64,000 nucleotides of DNA from Euborellia annulipes (GCA_023213315.1 JAKCPI010002432.1:98779-162778), one strand, 5' to 3'; positions 1 to 15,100 are shown, counted from the first letter of the stretch. The notes: generated by a model from the letters alone, not told the origin. Numbers and translations are program-made.

Positions 1-199
1 AAGTGTAGGGCTATGAAAATTCTTATTTTATTTAATTAGGATTCAGTCAGTGTCCTTAAAGTTTGATTGAATAACCAAGCTGTCCCTGTCTTATACAATT
101 TTTCTTTTTAATAAATGATATCCTTTGCCTTTGCTTGGCGTGAGATACCAAAAAAGTTTTTAATAAAGACTATATAAATTAAATCATATTTCTCTGCCT
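1..199 (-). other. 3' flank / putative 3' UTR of the LUC7-like gene
   Basis: This AT-rich stretch follows the LUC7-like stop codon on the minus strand. A possible AATAAA signal reads on the minus strand at about 27-32. No other coding sequence is seen. The true cleavage site cannot be fixed from sequence alone. Confidence 0.4.
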
Positions 200-3100
200 T
201 TACCTATCTCGACGATCTTTTTTCCGATCCCCTGAATGGGATCGTCGAGAACGAGTGCTGCGACTGCGACTGCCACTTCTTGATCGGTGAGACCTGATTT
301 TTACAAGTAAACCAAGATTTAGGATTTATTTCAAATGAAAATAATTAGGTTTTGGGTTCGAGTAATATCTCAAGTGATGGGATAAGAAAAAAATAAAAGA
401 TTTCAATTATCTTTTAAGGGAAAAATTAAAAATCAAATTAAAAAAAAATAATAATTTCAGTGCATTTTAAAAAATATCATAAACTTTTTATTCAATTAAA
501 TATTATTTCTATTGTAATTTGATTAAAATTAAAATCTCTATCAAATAAAATAATCAAATAAAATTAAAAATAATAAAAAACAAAAATGTAATCTATTTAT
601 ATATATATATATTATAGTAGATGTATGAAATTTTGTTTTTTTAAATTTTAATTTACCATTTAATTGCCAATTTGTCTTCCTGATTTGAACTTTTGTTTAC
701 AAAGAAATAGCAATTAAACTAGTTTTTAAATGAAATGAATAATAATGAATAGATACAGTAAAATAAATATATGAAAAAAGTAAAGTATATATATTTTTTA
801 TTATTTAATAATAAGGTCCATGCATAAAAGACATGCAATTTTTAATTAAAAGGAAACCATTGGAAATCCCTGAAACAAAGAATTTTAGTAAATTGATTAA
901 AAAAAAAAAAAAGATATTAGAAATTATAATAAATAAATTTAAAAATCTAGTATAGCGTGGCGCCAAATCCCCAAAAGCTGGCCAAAAGTCGAAAACTTTT
1001 TTCAATGTGGGTGAAACTTAGCACCCGGAATCACTGATTACGATTCCGATAAAAAAAATTTTAAAAATCAAAATTATCTGTTTAAATATGATCAAAAAAA
1101 ATGTTTTATTTAATTTCTGTCCTCTTCAATTATCATATGACTGAAAAAAATCACCTAATTTTGTCTTAAGAGAATTCAGGAGGCAAGTTTTTGCCGATAA
1201 GATGGCGTTAGGGGTCTTAAAAATTTAGCCAAAAAGTCCAACTATTACGAGAATTTGCCAACAGATGGCAGGATGCTAGGGCTATATTTAATCTCATGTA
1301 TTTCTTTGTTTTTTGTTGATCTTTTAATAATGAATAGTTTATAAATATTATTTTATATCATTTATAACAGCATAAAAATATATAAATACAGGCTTATAAG
1401 TGATCTGATAATACCGGTCGTTAGACTAGCCTGCCATCTTTTGCAAGAATGCTGAACTATTTGGTCGTTAATTTTTAAATAAATACGAAATTTATTTTTG
1501 ACTTCGTCTTAACTTTATTTAATTATTAAAGGTTGGATATTAATGAATTTTGTGTTTTAAATTTTAAAAAAATTACAATTTTCATAATAGAACGTTTTTT
1601 GCATTTTCTATAAATAGAAAAAAAAAATATTTTTTAATTAATCGTAATTAAAAAAAAGCATTCTATTATATAAAATGCTCACGAATTTAAATCATTTAAA
1701 AAAAAACATCATAAAAAATTTAAAATCCCTCAGTAGTTTCGGTCTAAAGATTCAATGTGCCTCCTAAAGCCCCTTAAGGCGTAAAATCCGCAATTGCTAC
1801 TGGGGCCGTTTTCCAGATTTGCTTCTTTTGCTAGGAGAAAGGGATTCGCATCCAATCTGAGAGATGGAAAAAAAAAAAATATATTTCTTGACATAAAATG
1901 GAAGCTCTTAATCAGGGACTTAGGCTATATACGTTTGCTTTTTTAAATTATATTTAAAATAATAGAATGGAATGATAAACACCTTGAAGTATGAGATTTG
2001 CTGCGAGATCGCGATCTCTTCGAACACCTGTCCCTTGGACTTCGACTTCTACTTCTTCGTCTTCGACTATGAGAGCTTTGTCCTCGGTCTCGGTCTCGTT
2101 CTCTTTCACGTTCACGATCCCGATCACGACCTTCTCTGGGATTTCCACGATCACGATCCTTTAATTCTAGGCGTTTCTGTTGCTTACGAGCTTCCACGGT
2201 TTTCTGTGAATTGAAATTAATAATTTTACAAATTGTACATACAGGTCAACATGATTTTGGGGACGGGATATTTTGAACTACTAGCAGCGGCGCCCCCTGG
2301 ACCCCCTGCCAGCTGGCTCGAGCTCGCCTGCGGAGGACTATCGCTTTTTCTTAATTATGAGAAACTTCACGTATAGATGAGGGGGGGGGGGGGGCGACCG
2401 CCCTCTAATTCCAATCAAGTGCCTGCTTAAGAGCCCCATGCCCCATTTAGTACGCGAGCCCGGCTCGACTCGCCTTCAAACGAGTCAAATCGTGTGTGGG
2501 CTCTCACGGATCGGGCTCGTGCCTCAGATAGGGTATTTTAATTTATTTTCGGCTCGGCTCGGCTTGTGAGAGTTCACCCACATGCGGATTAGGCTCGTTT
2601 GAAGGCGAGCCGAGCCGGGCTTAAGAGCCCGTCTCCTTCGCGTGTGGTGAAAAATTGCCTGATCCGGCTCGCGTACCAAAGTAGGGCGTGTATGGAGCCC
2701 TTTAGGGATTTGTTTGGATACATCAATGAAAATAAAACAAAAATATTTCTCTATACATTTCCTATGGGAGAAATCGTCACTTTAGGAATTAATAACTCAA
2801 AAAGTTATAGGAATTCCGGGACCCGAGTATTTTTTCTGCACTCTCCATGACGTCCTCTCTAAGCCTGCAAAATTACGTTTTAAAATTCCAACGGGAAGTT
2901 GGTCAAACAGAGTGTGACAGACGGACGGACACTCAGCTATTATTATACAAAGATTCCTGGATTTTTGGGTAGTCCTGATTCCAAAGATGCCATCAGTTTT
3001 GCTCCATCACCTCTAGTATTAGAGATATAGAGAAAATTCGATTTTAATAGAAAATGTGCTCTAAAACGGCTCTTATTTTGAATTTTCTAGATTTTTTTAT

Positions 3101-6100
3101 GGTGTTGCCCCTTAAAAATAAATGCAGATAGTTGAAATAATAGAAATATAAAGTTTCAGACCGATCAGAGGTGATTTGGTGGTGCAACACCCGGCTAAAA
3201 GTTTAGAAAAATCGAATTTTTTCAGTTTTTTTTTTTTATTTTTCTACGCCTCTAATAGAATTTTTAACATCCCTGAATGCAAAAACATATATTTACGATA
3301 TTTTATAATTCTTTAGCTTTCCAATAATCATTCATTCATGAAAGTCTATTAAATATTAACGAAATAATAAACTAAAGAGTTATCAAAATCAGGATTCAGC
3401 GCTATCGATATTCCCAAGAAAACTGATAAGCAAAATACCTTCTTTATCATACCTTTAATAACTATTTTGTTTATAATTACGTCAATAATTAATAGATTTG
3501 CACAAATAAATGATTTTGCAATTTTTGTAAAGTTAAAGAACTATAGAATATGGTAAAAATATGTTTTTTGCATTCAGGGATAGTAAAAATTGTTTTAGGG
3601 GTGTTTAAAATAAAAAAAAAATTTCATTTTCTAAACTTTTAGCCAAATTTTCCACCACTAAACCAACACCGATTGGGCTAAAATCTAGAAAATTCAAAAT
3701 AAGAGCAGTTTTAAGAGAACATTTTCTATTAAAATTTAATTTTCTCTATATCTCTAAAACTAGAGGCAATGGAGCAAAACTGATGGCATTTTTACACCCA
3801 TATACCCAGGACCAGCTCTTAATTTAAATACCCCCCAAAAAAAGTTTGTTTTTGTACACCTGTGTTATTAATAAGCTAACTTAGGTATTTTAAATTAATA
3901 AATTTAATAAAAAAGCCTGAGAAAGCTAATTTGTTTTATTATTCTAAATTTTAGAATAGCTTTTATGTAATAAGAAAAAAAATTTAAAAGTTGGTTTCTG
4001 GAAAAAATACAGAGCTGGGATGTATAGGCGCTTTACAATCAAATGGGATGGCTTTTTAATGCTGTTTAAAGAAATGCAGTCCGTTTTCTTCTAATACTCG
4101 CGGTTTTTATCGAATTCCTTAAGTTAGCTATTTTTAACATTCTGTCACCCTTTCATATTAAAATGGGAATCATGAAACGGTTCTTTAAAGAATTGCAAAA
4201 AAAAAAATGATGATAGTTTTGATTTATTTGCGGATGTGTCAAACTTTATTCTCCACCATGTTTTATAATAAGAAAGCCCTCGGGGCTTGGTGTAGGAGTT
4301 AGCGTGTAACCTCGTATACCAAAAGTCCCCGCGTTCGGACCCCAAGCAGTCCGATGATTTTATTTAAGCCATTTGGATACCAAATGGCTTAAATAGAAAT
4401 GCCTGGACCCCCAATATGTCTATTAACAATAACGAATATCGTAAAAAGTCTTATATGGCCTGAGTTGCCGAAAAGACTGTGTGAATGTGTGTATGAGTGT
4501 GAGTGTGAATGAGGAAAAAAATGTGGTGTTAAAAAAAAAAAAAAATAAGAACATTTTCTTTCAATGAGATACATATTTACATTTAGTGAGTAAACCAAAA
4601 CTGAAGGTCTGTTGAAAAATAATTTAAATATTTACTTTATGAGTTGAATCTTTCGAGTTTTGCGACAAAATTCATAGAGAACTGATTAAGAAGAATAAAA
4701 TATAAGTCAAAAAGTTTTTAAATTAACCAAATCTCAAAAAAACTTGCTTTAATCAATTTTTAAATAAATAAAAAAAGAATCTGATAGAAAAAAATACATG
4801 CCTCAAGTTCAGAGAGTTTTTCTCTAATTTTGATAAAACCCAGATGCAGTTTTCCTCCAAAATGATCAGCCAATCGACGATCATTATCGTGGATACCTAA
4901 ATATGCTGAACATACTTCACAAACTCTTAATTTTTGCTGTTGGTAACTTGAAGCAGGCATTGAGTTTCGATATTCTCCTTCAGCTGCGGATTTCTTTTTA
5001 CGGAGATCATCAATCTAAAATTTGAAATAATAAATAATTTGTTAATAAAAAAATATTTTGATATAAATTTTCTATAATAATGACCTCCTCCATTAATTTC
5101 ATACTCTCTTCCACGAGGCCCTCGGCACCAAGTTGTTCGGCTCGAGCAAGTTTTTTACCAATCTGCTCAGCTAGTTCATGAACTTTATTAGCTTTTTGTG
5201 CCACTTCCGCTGAGAGTTCTTCTTGAGTTTCTGCTAGACGTTGTTTGGCTTGTTCAGTTCTTCGATCACAATCGGCGATAAACGATTGAAGATGTTCCAT
5301 TGCCTAAAATAAGATTAAAAATGAATATTTCTTACAAAAATCTAAAAATAAAATTGTCATAAGTAGTGAGAAGATCAGGGCAGCCGAAAGCAATAAAGAA
5401 GAAATATATTTCTCTTCTGCTTTATTACAAACACTTGTCGGCGTTTTGGCCGATATTCCAGCCTTCATCAGGACAATGTCCTGTTTGCCTCGAGCTTAGA
5501 GGTGCTCTTGGCAACTCCTGGTGCGAACATTCGTCGGAACTCATGACTTCTGGTTCAATAGTCATGACATCCGATGATTGTTCGCACCAAGAGCCCCCTC
5601 TAAGCTCGATGCAAACAGCACATTCTCCTGATGAAGGCCGGAATATCGAAACGTCGACAAGTGTATGAAATAAAGCAGAATAATAATATTTTTTTTCTTT
5701 ATTGTTTATGGCTGCCTTGATCTCCACACTACTCATTATACATTCAGCCACTGTTCCTGAAATTAATCATTATTAAAATTGTCATTATTTAAAATATATA
5801 TATATATAATCGTTGCGGTTAAGTGATGCCAAAAGCGGGGAATGCTCGGAATTGGTGACCCCGAGCAATCAGCGTGTGGAACGTCCCCCGTTAGCCATCG
5901 ATATTATGTATTTTAATACTAACTACAGTCGCTTCGCTCGCTCTTGTAGCTAGTATATTAATAAATAAACACTCATTTCTGTAGCCAAAAAGGGTTTAAA
6001 AAAAAATTGATAATATTTTATTTTCTACAAAAGTTTATTTAATTTTTTTTGAATAAAAAATATTATTTTTTGGATTAAATAAAATGAAATCAATCAATAT

Positions 6101-9100
6101 ATCTGAATCAAAATTGATCCTAGAGATGCTTGAAAAGTTTAATGAAATATAAATATTTTAAATGCCTCAATTCATAATCATTTGACAAATGTAATTATGA
6201 TTAGAATACCTTCTCTGAGTCACATTGAAAATATTTGAACGGCTATTGTGTTCTCAGACTAACAATTTTATCTAATTTAAGTTTTTCTTTTGAGAAATTG
6301 GCAGAAAAATTAATAATAAGGGATTGGCTTCTTTAAAAAGAAATTGACATCTTGATCAAAAGACAGCAAATATTCATTTAAAATGAGATTTATGTAATAA
6401 CCGAATCAATTTTTTTTTATATCCATAAGGTGTCAAGAGTTCGCATGATAAAGAGAAATTCAGAATGAAAATAAAAGCAAACAATACTCACATCGATATC
6501 ATAATAATAGTCTTTGGTCTGCTGGGCTTTCTCGAAGTCAGCTCGAAGAGCGAGGTCGTGAATTTTAGGACACTCGCCAAGGTCCATTCTCTGTGAAACA
6601 ATATAACGAAAGATTAAAAAGATATTAAAAACTCACTAAAATAAGCAATCTCATAACAATAGGTGAATTCAATAATATACTATCAATATATATTTCTAAC
6701 AATTTTAATAATTATTTTAATTAGAGAAATTGTATAACTCTTTTCCTTTAACTATATATATCTAAAGAAATACTTAAAATCTTTATATTAACAGTAGAAT
6801 TTAAATGAAAAAGTAATAAGATGAAAATTTGTTAATTTTTTAACGAAATTAGTAAATAAAATATTAATAATGAACTTAATTTTAATCCACTTTCACCTAT
6901 TGTTAAGGATTATATGTTACCTTTAGGGAAAAATAAAATCTATTAGATTATTTTTGATTTAAGAAAATCCTTAAATCGTTATTTATGACTGCGTTCTGTT
7001 GAAGACAATACTAATAGGAGAAGAAAATAAATTTCAACTCAAAATTTTATTTAACAAAAATAATACTAGTGTTGTGTTTTGGAGAAAGAAAAAAAAAATA
7101 GTGAGAAGTTAAAAAAAAAAATAGAATCTAGGAAATTTATTATTTCTAAAAATATCAAACTTTTTGAATGTGAACGCAGTCTATTTCATTTATATAATAA
7201 TAGTAAATTCTGATTAAAGAACTCAAAAGAGATCGGATGGAAAGAATAAAGAATATCATTTATTTTTTTAAATTATTGAATGAATAAAACTTCCCTCTCT
7301 ATTTGAAAGCTAAATAATATCTATTATTATTTATTTTATGGAAAGCAAAAAGAACTTATATAACCAGATAAGTAAATGGAAAGTAAAGATAAAATTTCAT
7401 CATCAGTCAATTTAGGGTATTCAAGAAAATATAATTGCTTTTTTTTTTAAATTAATGTAATTAAAAAATTTAAAACTGACAGAATAAAATTTCTCTATAA
7501 AATAATGTATTTATAAATTTGTTTCTAAGACCATTCATTAATAAGAATAAGTGTGCGTGACAACCAGACGATTTACATCAGTTTGTTTTTCACATTTCAA
7601 ATTCTTATAATGATATAATTTAAGAACATTCATTGTTTTTCAAATAACTTCAATTATATAATGAATTGATGTGGCCAACAACGAACGAGTCGACTGACTT
7701 GAAATTAGATAACAAAAAGTAGGCCTACCTACTATTTATAGTTTTTATAATTATCACCAAAAACAGATTTTTTTTTTTTTAATTTATAATAAGATACGAG
7801 GGCTGTTTTTAAAGTAAGTAGGCATAATTTTTTTTCTAAAAAACATTATTTTCCAAATAACTTATTATTATTAAAGAGAAGAAGGGCCGTAATACAGATG
7901 GAAGATGAAATAAAATGAAAGACTTGTTTTCGGCACTTCCCTTGCCGATCTATGAATTGGTTCATTGATTGTAATAGTAATATATAAAGCCCGGACTCCT
8001 ATGAAATTGCAAATTCTACAATATTTGCTATCATGTACAGTGAGGGACAATATTAAGTCCCACCCATGCATTTTCTACTTGTGATTATTTCATTGTTTTT
8101 AAAAAAATATTATATATTTTTTAATGGAAACTTTCATGGTTCAAACCTAGAAAATTTCTAATAAAGATTTTCATTTTCTTTTATAAAAACATTGAAATAA
8201 TCACAAGTTTAGAACGCATGGGTGGGACTTAATATTAACCCTCACAGTACGTCCCGGAAAACCAATTTTCTATCCCCCATTTTTTTTATGGTAAATATTG
8301 CATAAAGTTACAAATTTAAAACTTTTTGGACTTTTTTTTAACATATTTCGGCAATAGTTTTATTTAGAATGTCTCTTGAACCAGAAGTCATGCTATCTAG
8401 GGAATTTTCGGATTCTGGAGTTGCCAAGAGCCCCTCTATATTGCATATTTGGTTGATTGCAGAATAAAGTGCCAGGCAGAGGCCACCTAGAGGGCGTGAG
8501 GTGATTATTTGTTTTTCTTTCGTTCTTCTTTTGGGATTCGTTCACACTATTTCATTTTTATAAGACGACATTTTTACATTCATCTCCTGGACTTCCCTTC
8601 ATTGAAGACGTCCCCTGCCTATTGTTTTTGCCATTTTGCCATTTTTGCTCTCTGGAATTCCCATTTTTTCGGCATTTTAATTTCGGCAGGTAAGAATCTT
8701 TTTTTTTTTTAAACAACTTGCAGGGGTCCCGACCTTCGGTTTTAAGTTCGGTTCTTTTATTTTTAGAAAAAAATTAAAAACAACTAGGGAATTCTCGGCT
8801 TCGGTTCGGTTGGTTCGGCTCTCGTCAAAACCATCAGTTGAAGCGAATAGTACTTTTAAAAAAATTTTCGGGCCCGAAGGGTCCGAAAATTTTTTTTTAA
8901 GGCTACCGATTCGCTTCTAACTGGATGGTTTGAACCGAACTGAGACAGCGAACCGAACCAAACCGAACCGAAGTCGACACATACAAAACAACTTCAGGGA
9001 TCACGACCTAATTGTTTCGGTCCTTCGGTTGCAGTTCGGTTTCCTTCGATTAAAAAAAATTAAAAAAAAACTAGGAAATTCCGGCTTAGTGAAAACAAAT

Positions 9101-12100
9101 AGGTGCCTGATTGAAAAGAACAAAGAATCAAAACAAATAGCGCGCGCAAATGAAAAGAACGAAAGAATCATGAATGTTAAGCTAATGTCAAAGAGTGAAC
9201 TAGTCACTAGTGGAGAGCTTGGCACTTTATTCTGAGATTAACCGCATATTTTAATACTTTTACTGCATATTATATGGCATTTTTATGGGTTTTTACAGCA
9301 TAAAAATCCGGGCTTTTAGTAATATAAGTCCTGAAGATAGGTGACGTTTAGTCCCCGAAACGTCGACAAGGGAAATTAAAATAATTCTGGCCGAAAACAA
9401 GTTTTTCATTTTATTTCAGTTTCTTAATACTTCTTCAGCGTGTGTAGGCTATATATATATATATAGTCCTCACCGTTAATTGAAAAACTGTCATAGATTT
9501 CGTAGACTTTGACAAAGAATAATGCCGAAGTTTGCACTTTTTATTTCACATCATCATCGCCCAAAGAATTTCTTCAATGAAGTGTAAGGTTTATGGAGAA
9601 ACAATGAGGGATGGGAGGTGTGTAGCCAGGAAAGGTCGTGAAATCTAGGGTCAAGGAGCAAACTGTGGAAGACAAAATTTGCAGAGGACTGACATAATAT
9701 CGTTACTTTCTTGGAATTCATGATCAATCCTCCACAACATTGTGGAACACTTAGAAAATGGGTCGACAGTATCTTACTTTGAAGAAGGCTACAAAAATTA
9801 GTTTCCTGTTATAAAAAGTGCCTCAAAAACGAAGTGTAAGAAGTAAAGAAAGAAATGATAATAAGATAAATGAAAATGTTTCGTTTAAAAAAAAAAAATT
9901 ATCGGTACTTGCTTTAAAAACAGTCTTCTAAATAGAAAATTAATAAAAATTAAAAAAAATATGGGGATTGACTTCCCCGAGACTTTCTCGTATGTTCTTT
10001 TGGAATTACGTCTGGGTGTGTGTGTAAACACGATTGCTTAAAAACCAAAGCAGCTAGATCGATGAAATTTGGTATATGCTCCTTACACTAAAATTGTAGA
10101 TTTCTATCAACTTTTGGAGTAAATACGTCACTTGGAAGTAGTACTTTACTTAAAAAGTTTTTCAAAAATTTTGAAATTTTCAATTTTTTTGTTATATTAT
10201 GATAAAATACTCTATTTTAAAAAGTTTTTATTCTTTGGCATTTTTTCGAAAACTGAATAGTTTTTGAAATAATCAAAGAAGAAATAGAAAATATTCGTTA
10301 ATTTTGATAAAAAAAAAAACAAAATCATACAGGTGTCATTAAAAAAAGGGCAAATATAAACAAATGAATTTGTTTATATTTACCCTTTTTTTAATGACAC
10401 CTGTATGATTTTGTTTTTTTTTTTTATCAAAATTAACGAATATTTTCTATTTCTTCTTTGATTATTTCAAAAAACTATTCAGTTTTCGAAAAAATGTCAA
10501 AGAATAAAAACTTTTTAAAATAGAGTATTTTATCATAATATAACAAAAAAAATTGAAAATTTCAAAATTTTTGAAAAAACTTTTTAAGTAAAGTACTACT
10601 TCCAAGTGACGTATTTACTCCAAAAGTTGATAGAAATCTACAATTTTAGTGTAAGGAGCATATACCAAATTTCATCGATCTAGCTGCTTTGGTTTTTAAG
10701 CAATCGTGTTTACACACACACACACACACACAGACATAATGCCAAAAATGGTTTTTTTGGACTCAGGGAGGTCTAAAACGTGGAGAAACATCAAAATCTC
10801 GAAGTCGAATTTTTTTACGATTACATAACTTTCTCTATACGAGAAAGTAAAAAATTGAAAAATGTAATTATTAAAATATCTTTGTTCAGTGAAAATAAGC
10901 AAATTGATTCATAAACACAGACATATTGTAGAATTAGTGAAAGAAGGTTTCATTCTCCCTACCCTATATAATTAAGAATCCGTCCTTGCACTCAAGACAT
11001 CGTGGATTGTCAAGATTTTTATTCAGAGTGATTCATCATGATCTTATTAACCTTTCTTTCTTCACCAACGAAGAAAATAAAAATGATAATTTTTCCTCCT
11101 CTACCCCTAGTGGTTTGCGTCAAAACAAAATAAATGGGCCTATGTTACCGTAAAATGGGACAACTTTGGACATCAGAAAATCTACAGAAAGCTGTTGAAA
11201 AGCTGGTGAAAAATCTAAGAGAGCTTCAGAAATATATATATATATATATATTGGCACAAAAGACCGGTGTAAATAAAGCTTTCCATCACCACTTCATGTG
11301 GATGGATAAGCCTTAGACTCAGTTTGAAGTTGAAAACATTATAACTCAGTGTTTGATTTATTATTTTCAGTCCAAATTTACCATGTCTAGGACAAACATT
11401 GAACAGACCAATTGTTTTAGCATAAAAATCAATGTTACCCTGATATAGGTTCAACTTTGGACAGTAACATTTAATTTTATTCTGAATTCAATAATTTTCT
11501 GTAAAAATATGCTGTAAACATGGTCAGTACATTCTATTTGATATTGTGAGAATAAATGTTTTGTATTATTCATAACGCTGTTTACGTTTGACTAATAAAA
11601 ATGTCCAAAGTTGCCCCATTTTTCGGTACTTTTATTCAAAATATTGTCTTTATAACCCTAGAAACATTTGTATTATTAGGCCTTATCTCTTAAAGAACTC
11701 GAGAATAATCTCATCCTTGAATGTATTGAATTGAACCTTAATAAAAGAAATGTACCAAAAGGCATCTGGCCTCTCTGGGTTTCTTTTGCATGATTTCACA
11801 TTCGACCTAAGAATACACAGTAAAATATGTGATCCATATCACCCCAAAGCATATTTTTGCAATTGTGGATCTAACTTAATGCTGAGACTAAGTTAAGGAG
11901 AATAACATGAGTCGCCCAAAATGTCCTCGAGGTACTGGAAAAACAAAAGGGGGCCCATATTAATTCATTATCTTTTTCTCTATTGTTCCCAAAAGTCTTA
12001 AATTAAGTTAAGGCAACCAGCCCAAAATTTTGGTTTTATGGCCTATTCTAAATTTTATAAAATGAAGCAGGAAAGTGGATGATTGGCATATTATATTTTC

Positions 12101-15100
12101 CGAATACCCAGCATTGCAGATGAATGAAAGGGAGGATCATAGGTGGGTTCGATTTCCTGTTGGCATTCCGTGGGCAACTTACAGAGCCGAGGAAGGGGTC
12201 GAAGGAGCGGCCGCCCGCCGTCTGCCGCCCCCGCAACGGGCAAGCTCGCCTTCCCTTTGCCAGAGGCAATCGAAACGTCTCTAACGGATTCAATTAATCG
12301 CTTTTAGAACTGAGAAACCTCTCGCTCCAAAGATACAAAAAATACGTACCAACAATAAGTTTTTATTAGATTTTGGATTTTTTTTTAAGTATTCCATGTT
12401 ATTTTTGAGTGTGCATGTAAGATTCTTTAGGAGCGATGCATTGAGAGTTCCTGGGCAAAAGACATTGCCGATTCAATAAAAAAAATTTGTCCAATTAAAA
12501 ATTTCAATTTTTTAAAAAATATTTTTGAAATTATGGTTAAGGTTAGAATAAAATTATATAGAGATATTTAGAAATGAATGTATATAATATATATATATAG
12601 ATATAAGATAATAACGATCACGTGATTCAGCGGCTGGTCCATCGACTGCGTTCGACCCGACAATGGCTGGTACTCACGGAGGCTCAGAGCTTGGCAACAA
12701 GATGAGGGGCTGAATGGCTTGCATGCATCCAAGACCAACCCTTCCCTCGGGAACTCGTCCGGCACCCAACAAAAACGCTTGCCACGCACAAACTAGATTC
12801 GTCTATATCAAGGACCTCGACATTATACCAACAAATTTGATTAAAATTAAATAAAAATATTAGAAAAATTTTTGATTAAAATCCTTGATAGATATTTTTA
12901 GTTTGTATGAACAAGACAATTTTTAAGGGACCGACAAGGATGAGGAATACAAGGATATTCTATAAAATATTCACACGAGGAAGTGAGATATATGAAAGGG
13001 TTTTTGCAACAAAACAAATTAACTTACAAAAGTTCAAAATCATCATCATCACTGATTGAGATCATCATTTTATCTTCCTAGATGTGGATTCTCTTTTTTA
13101 TTAGTGGAATTCAATTTTCTTACGTAATTTTATTATTTATTTTATTTTTTTGTTTGTATAAATTACTTACCCAAAAATTACACCAATTACTTGTCCCGAA
13201 ATTGATTGGAATAATTTTAATGATTTTACAGTACCTGAACTCAACTAGTCACGATGTACCTAGACATTGAGTGCCTACACTAATTAAATGGTTCAATTGA
13301 ACAAATTTGAGTGTACTTACAGACAAGTCTATAAATCTTATCGCAAAATGTTCTATCGTCAACAACAAATCGTGGATTTCTCTGTAAAGAACTACATTTT
13401 GATAGATTAAGTATGTTTCTTTTTTATTTTTCAAATAGATTAATCCTAATTAATTAAATCCCCCTTTAATACCGAGCTTAGCGTTTAAAAAGTAATTGAA
13501 TTTCGGTAGGACTATATGTCAATTTAATTTTGAGGGTTTGGATAAATAAATAAAAATAATAATAATTTAAATTTTAAGGGGAAGATCTAAAATTCTTTCA
13601 TATCAATAGGGCTGTTCTCTATTAATTTACTTATAAATCGATCCTACAATTCCCAATTATACGTCTAAAATGTCTTTATTAATCTTTAAATATAAATTTA
13701 ATCAGAAGAAGATGTGTAGTTGATAAATGATTATACAAATTTGATGATTAATGAAGGATTAAATGTAAAAAAAATAAATAATATTGTTATTGTTTTAAAT
13801 TTTTTTAGAAAATAAAATTTTTTGATAGTTAATTAACACCAGGTTAATCCTAGAAGATTATGTAAAATAAAAAAATAACATCAAATTACATAATAAACAT
13901 CTAATTTTAATTATATATATATATAGAGATCAAAGATTCCCTAAAACTTGTGAGTTTTTTTTTATACACTCAATCATCTAGTTCTTTGATTAATAATAAT
14001 AATAATTATAATAAACCCTAGGATTTGCGTGTTTTAAGATAAATTTAGATAATTAAAAATAACGTTTGAATGGCTGGCTGTATATACAATAGGGTGCAGG
14101 GGAAGTTGTCACTTTTTCTTTGTGTTCTCTATATTTAGAATATAAGTAAACAATTTGATACAAAGATCAAAGTTACAACTTCTGCCTTATTGTATATAGT
14201 TTCGTGGCTGTAAATGAAATTCTCAGCCAATTTCCTTATTCTAAACAAACCCTTTCCTAATTAACATACAGCCATATCGAATTGTAAAATAAATAAAAAA
14301 GTTAATCGATTCCAATCAAAATTTAAAAACCAATTCCTATTTTGTCATCTAAAGACGAATTAGTGAATTGGAAGTGTTAAAAAAAAAAAATAATTTTTAA
14401 TATATTAATTTTTAAATTTTTTTTTTTTTTTTTGAGGGAACGATGAATAAATATGAATACTCACCGTGGATGAAAGTATTTCATGTGGACAACAAGTCAA
14501 TAGGAAACTCTTGCAAACTTTGGGATCATAAAACTTCACTTGGTAACGGTTGTTCTCACCTGTAAAATATACACAAATTTTAAAAATAAAGATTTTACAA
14601 TAATCTAGATAAGGTAAATCCTCTCTTCATCTTATTACCTAACTAAATAATTTAGTTTGAAATAAGAATGGTTTTATGTTTAACATGATATAATAAGAGT
14701 AAACATTTTTTTTGGAGTAATAGAAAATAAATTACATATATATATGAAAGGTGATTTTTTCTATAGAAACTACTCCATTTTTTTCCCTGTCCATATATCT
14801 GTCATTTCAGTGGCCTAAGAGATGCAGGGAGGTGTTTTCTTCGTGTCACACAAAAAAAAACGTTACTAGTCCAATAAATCATTGTTCTTATAGAATGAGT
14901 TCTCCGTGATCACCTTCAAAGGAGTTCACTTCAGCATTCGGTGTTGCCATTGCTGGCAACAGTTTTGGAAAGAGATTTTTGGACGAGATTCTCCGTGTTT
15001 GCCTGAACCTCTTCAACAGATGGAAATTGGCTTCCCGCTATATACAGGGTATAACAGGATAAAGTCGACAAACTCTGGGAGGTGATTCTACACCTCGAAA

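Larger units (their letters stand above)
7985..9318. mobile_element. 1.3-kb hAT-like element in a LUC7-like intron
   Basis: Ends TAAAGCCCGGACT and ATCCGGGCTTTTA are flanked by a perfect 8-bp duplication GTAATATA (7977-7984 and 9319-9326). It shares internal sequence (CTATG.AATTGCA near the left end, GCATAAAAATCCGG at the right end) with 20137-21564. It contains a TA-flanked MITE (8038-8247) and an inverted repeat around 8735-9060. It sits in the middle of a CTGANGATGG-type pair (7899-9420). Confidence 0.82.
7899..9420. repeat. inverted pair 2, split by a hAT-like element
   Basis: The left arm (7899-7945) and right arm (9331-9420) share AATAAAATGAAAGACTTGTTTTCGG-type sequence in reverse. The intact motif CTGAAGATAGG...CCCCGAAACGTC is at 9331-9366; the left motif is deleted. 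The hAT-like element 7985-9318 sits between the arms. Confidence 0.65.

Noticed and set aside
1954..2214. Alternative frames over the RS-domain exon
   Set aside because: Low-complexity shadows of the LUC7-like exon; only the frame giving the RS domain matches neighbouring exon phases.
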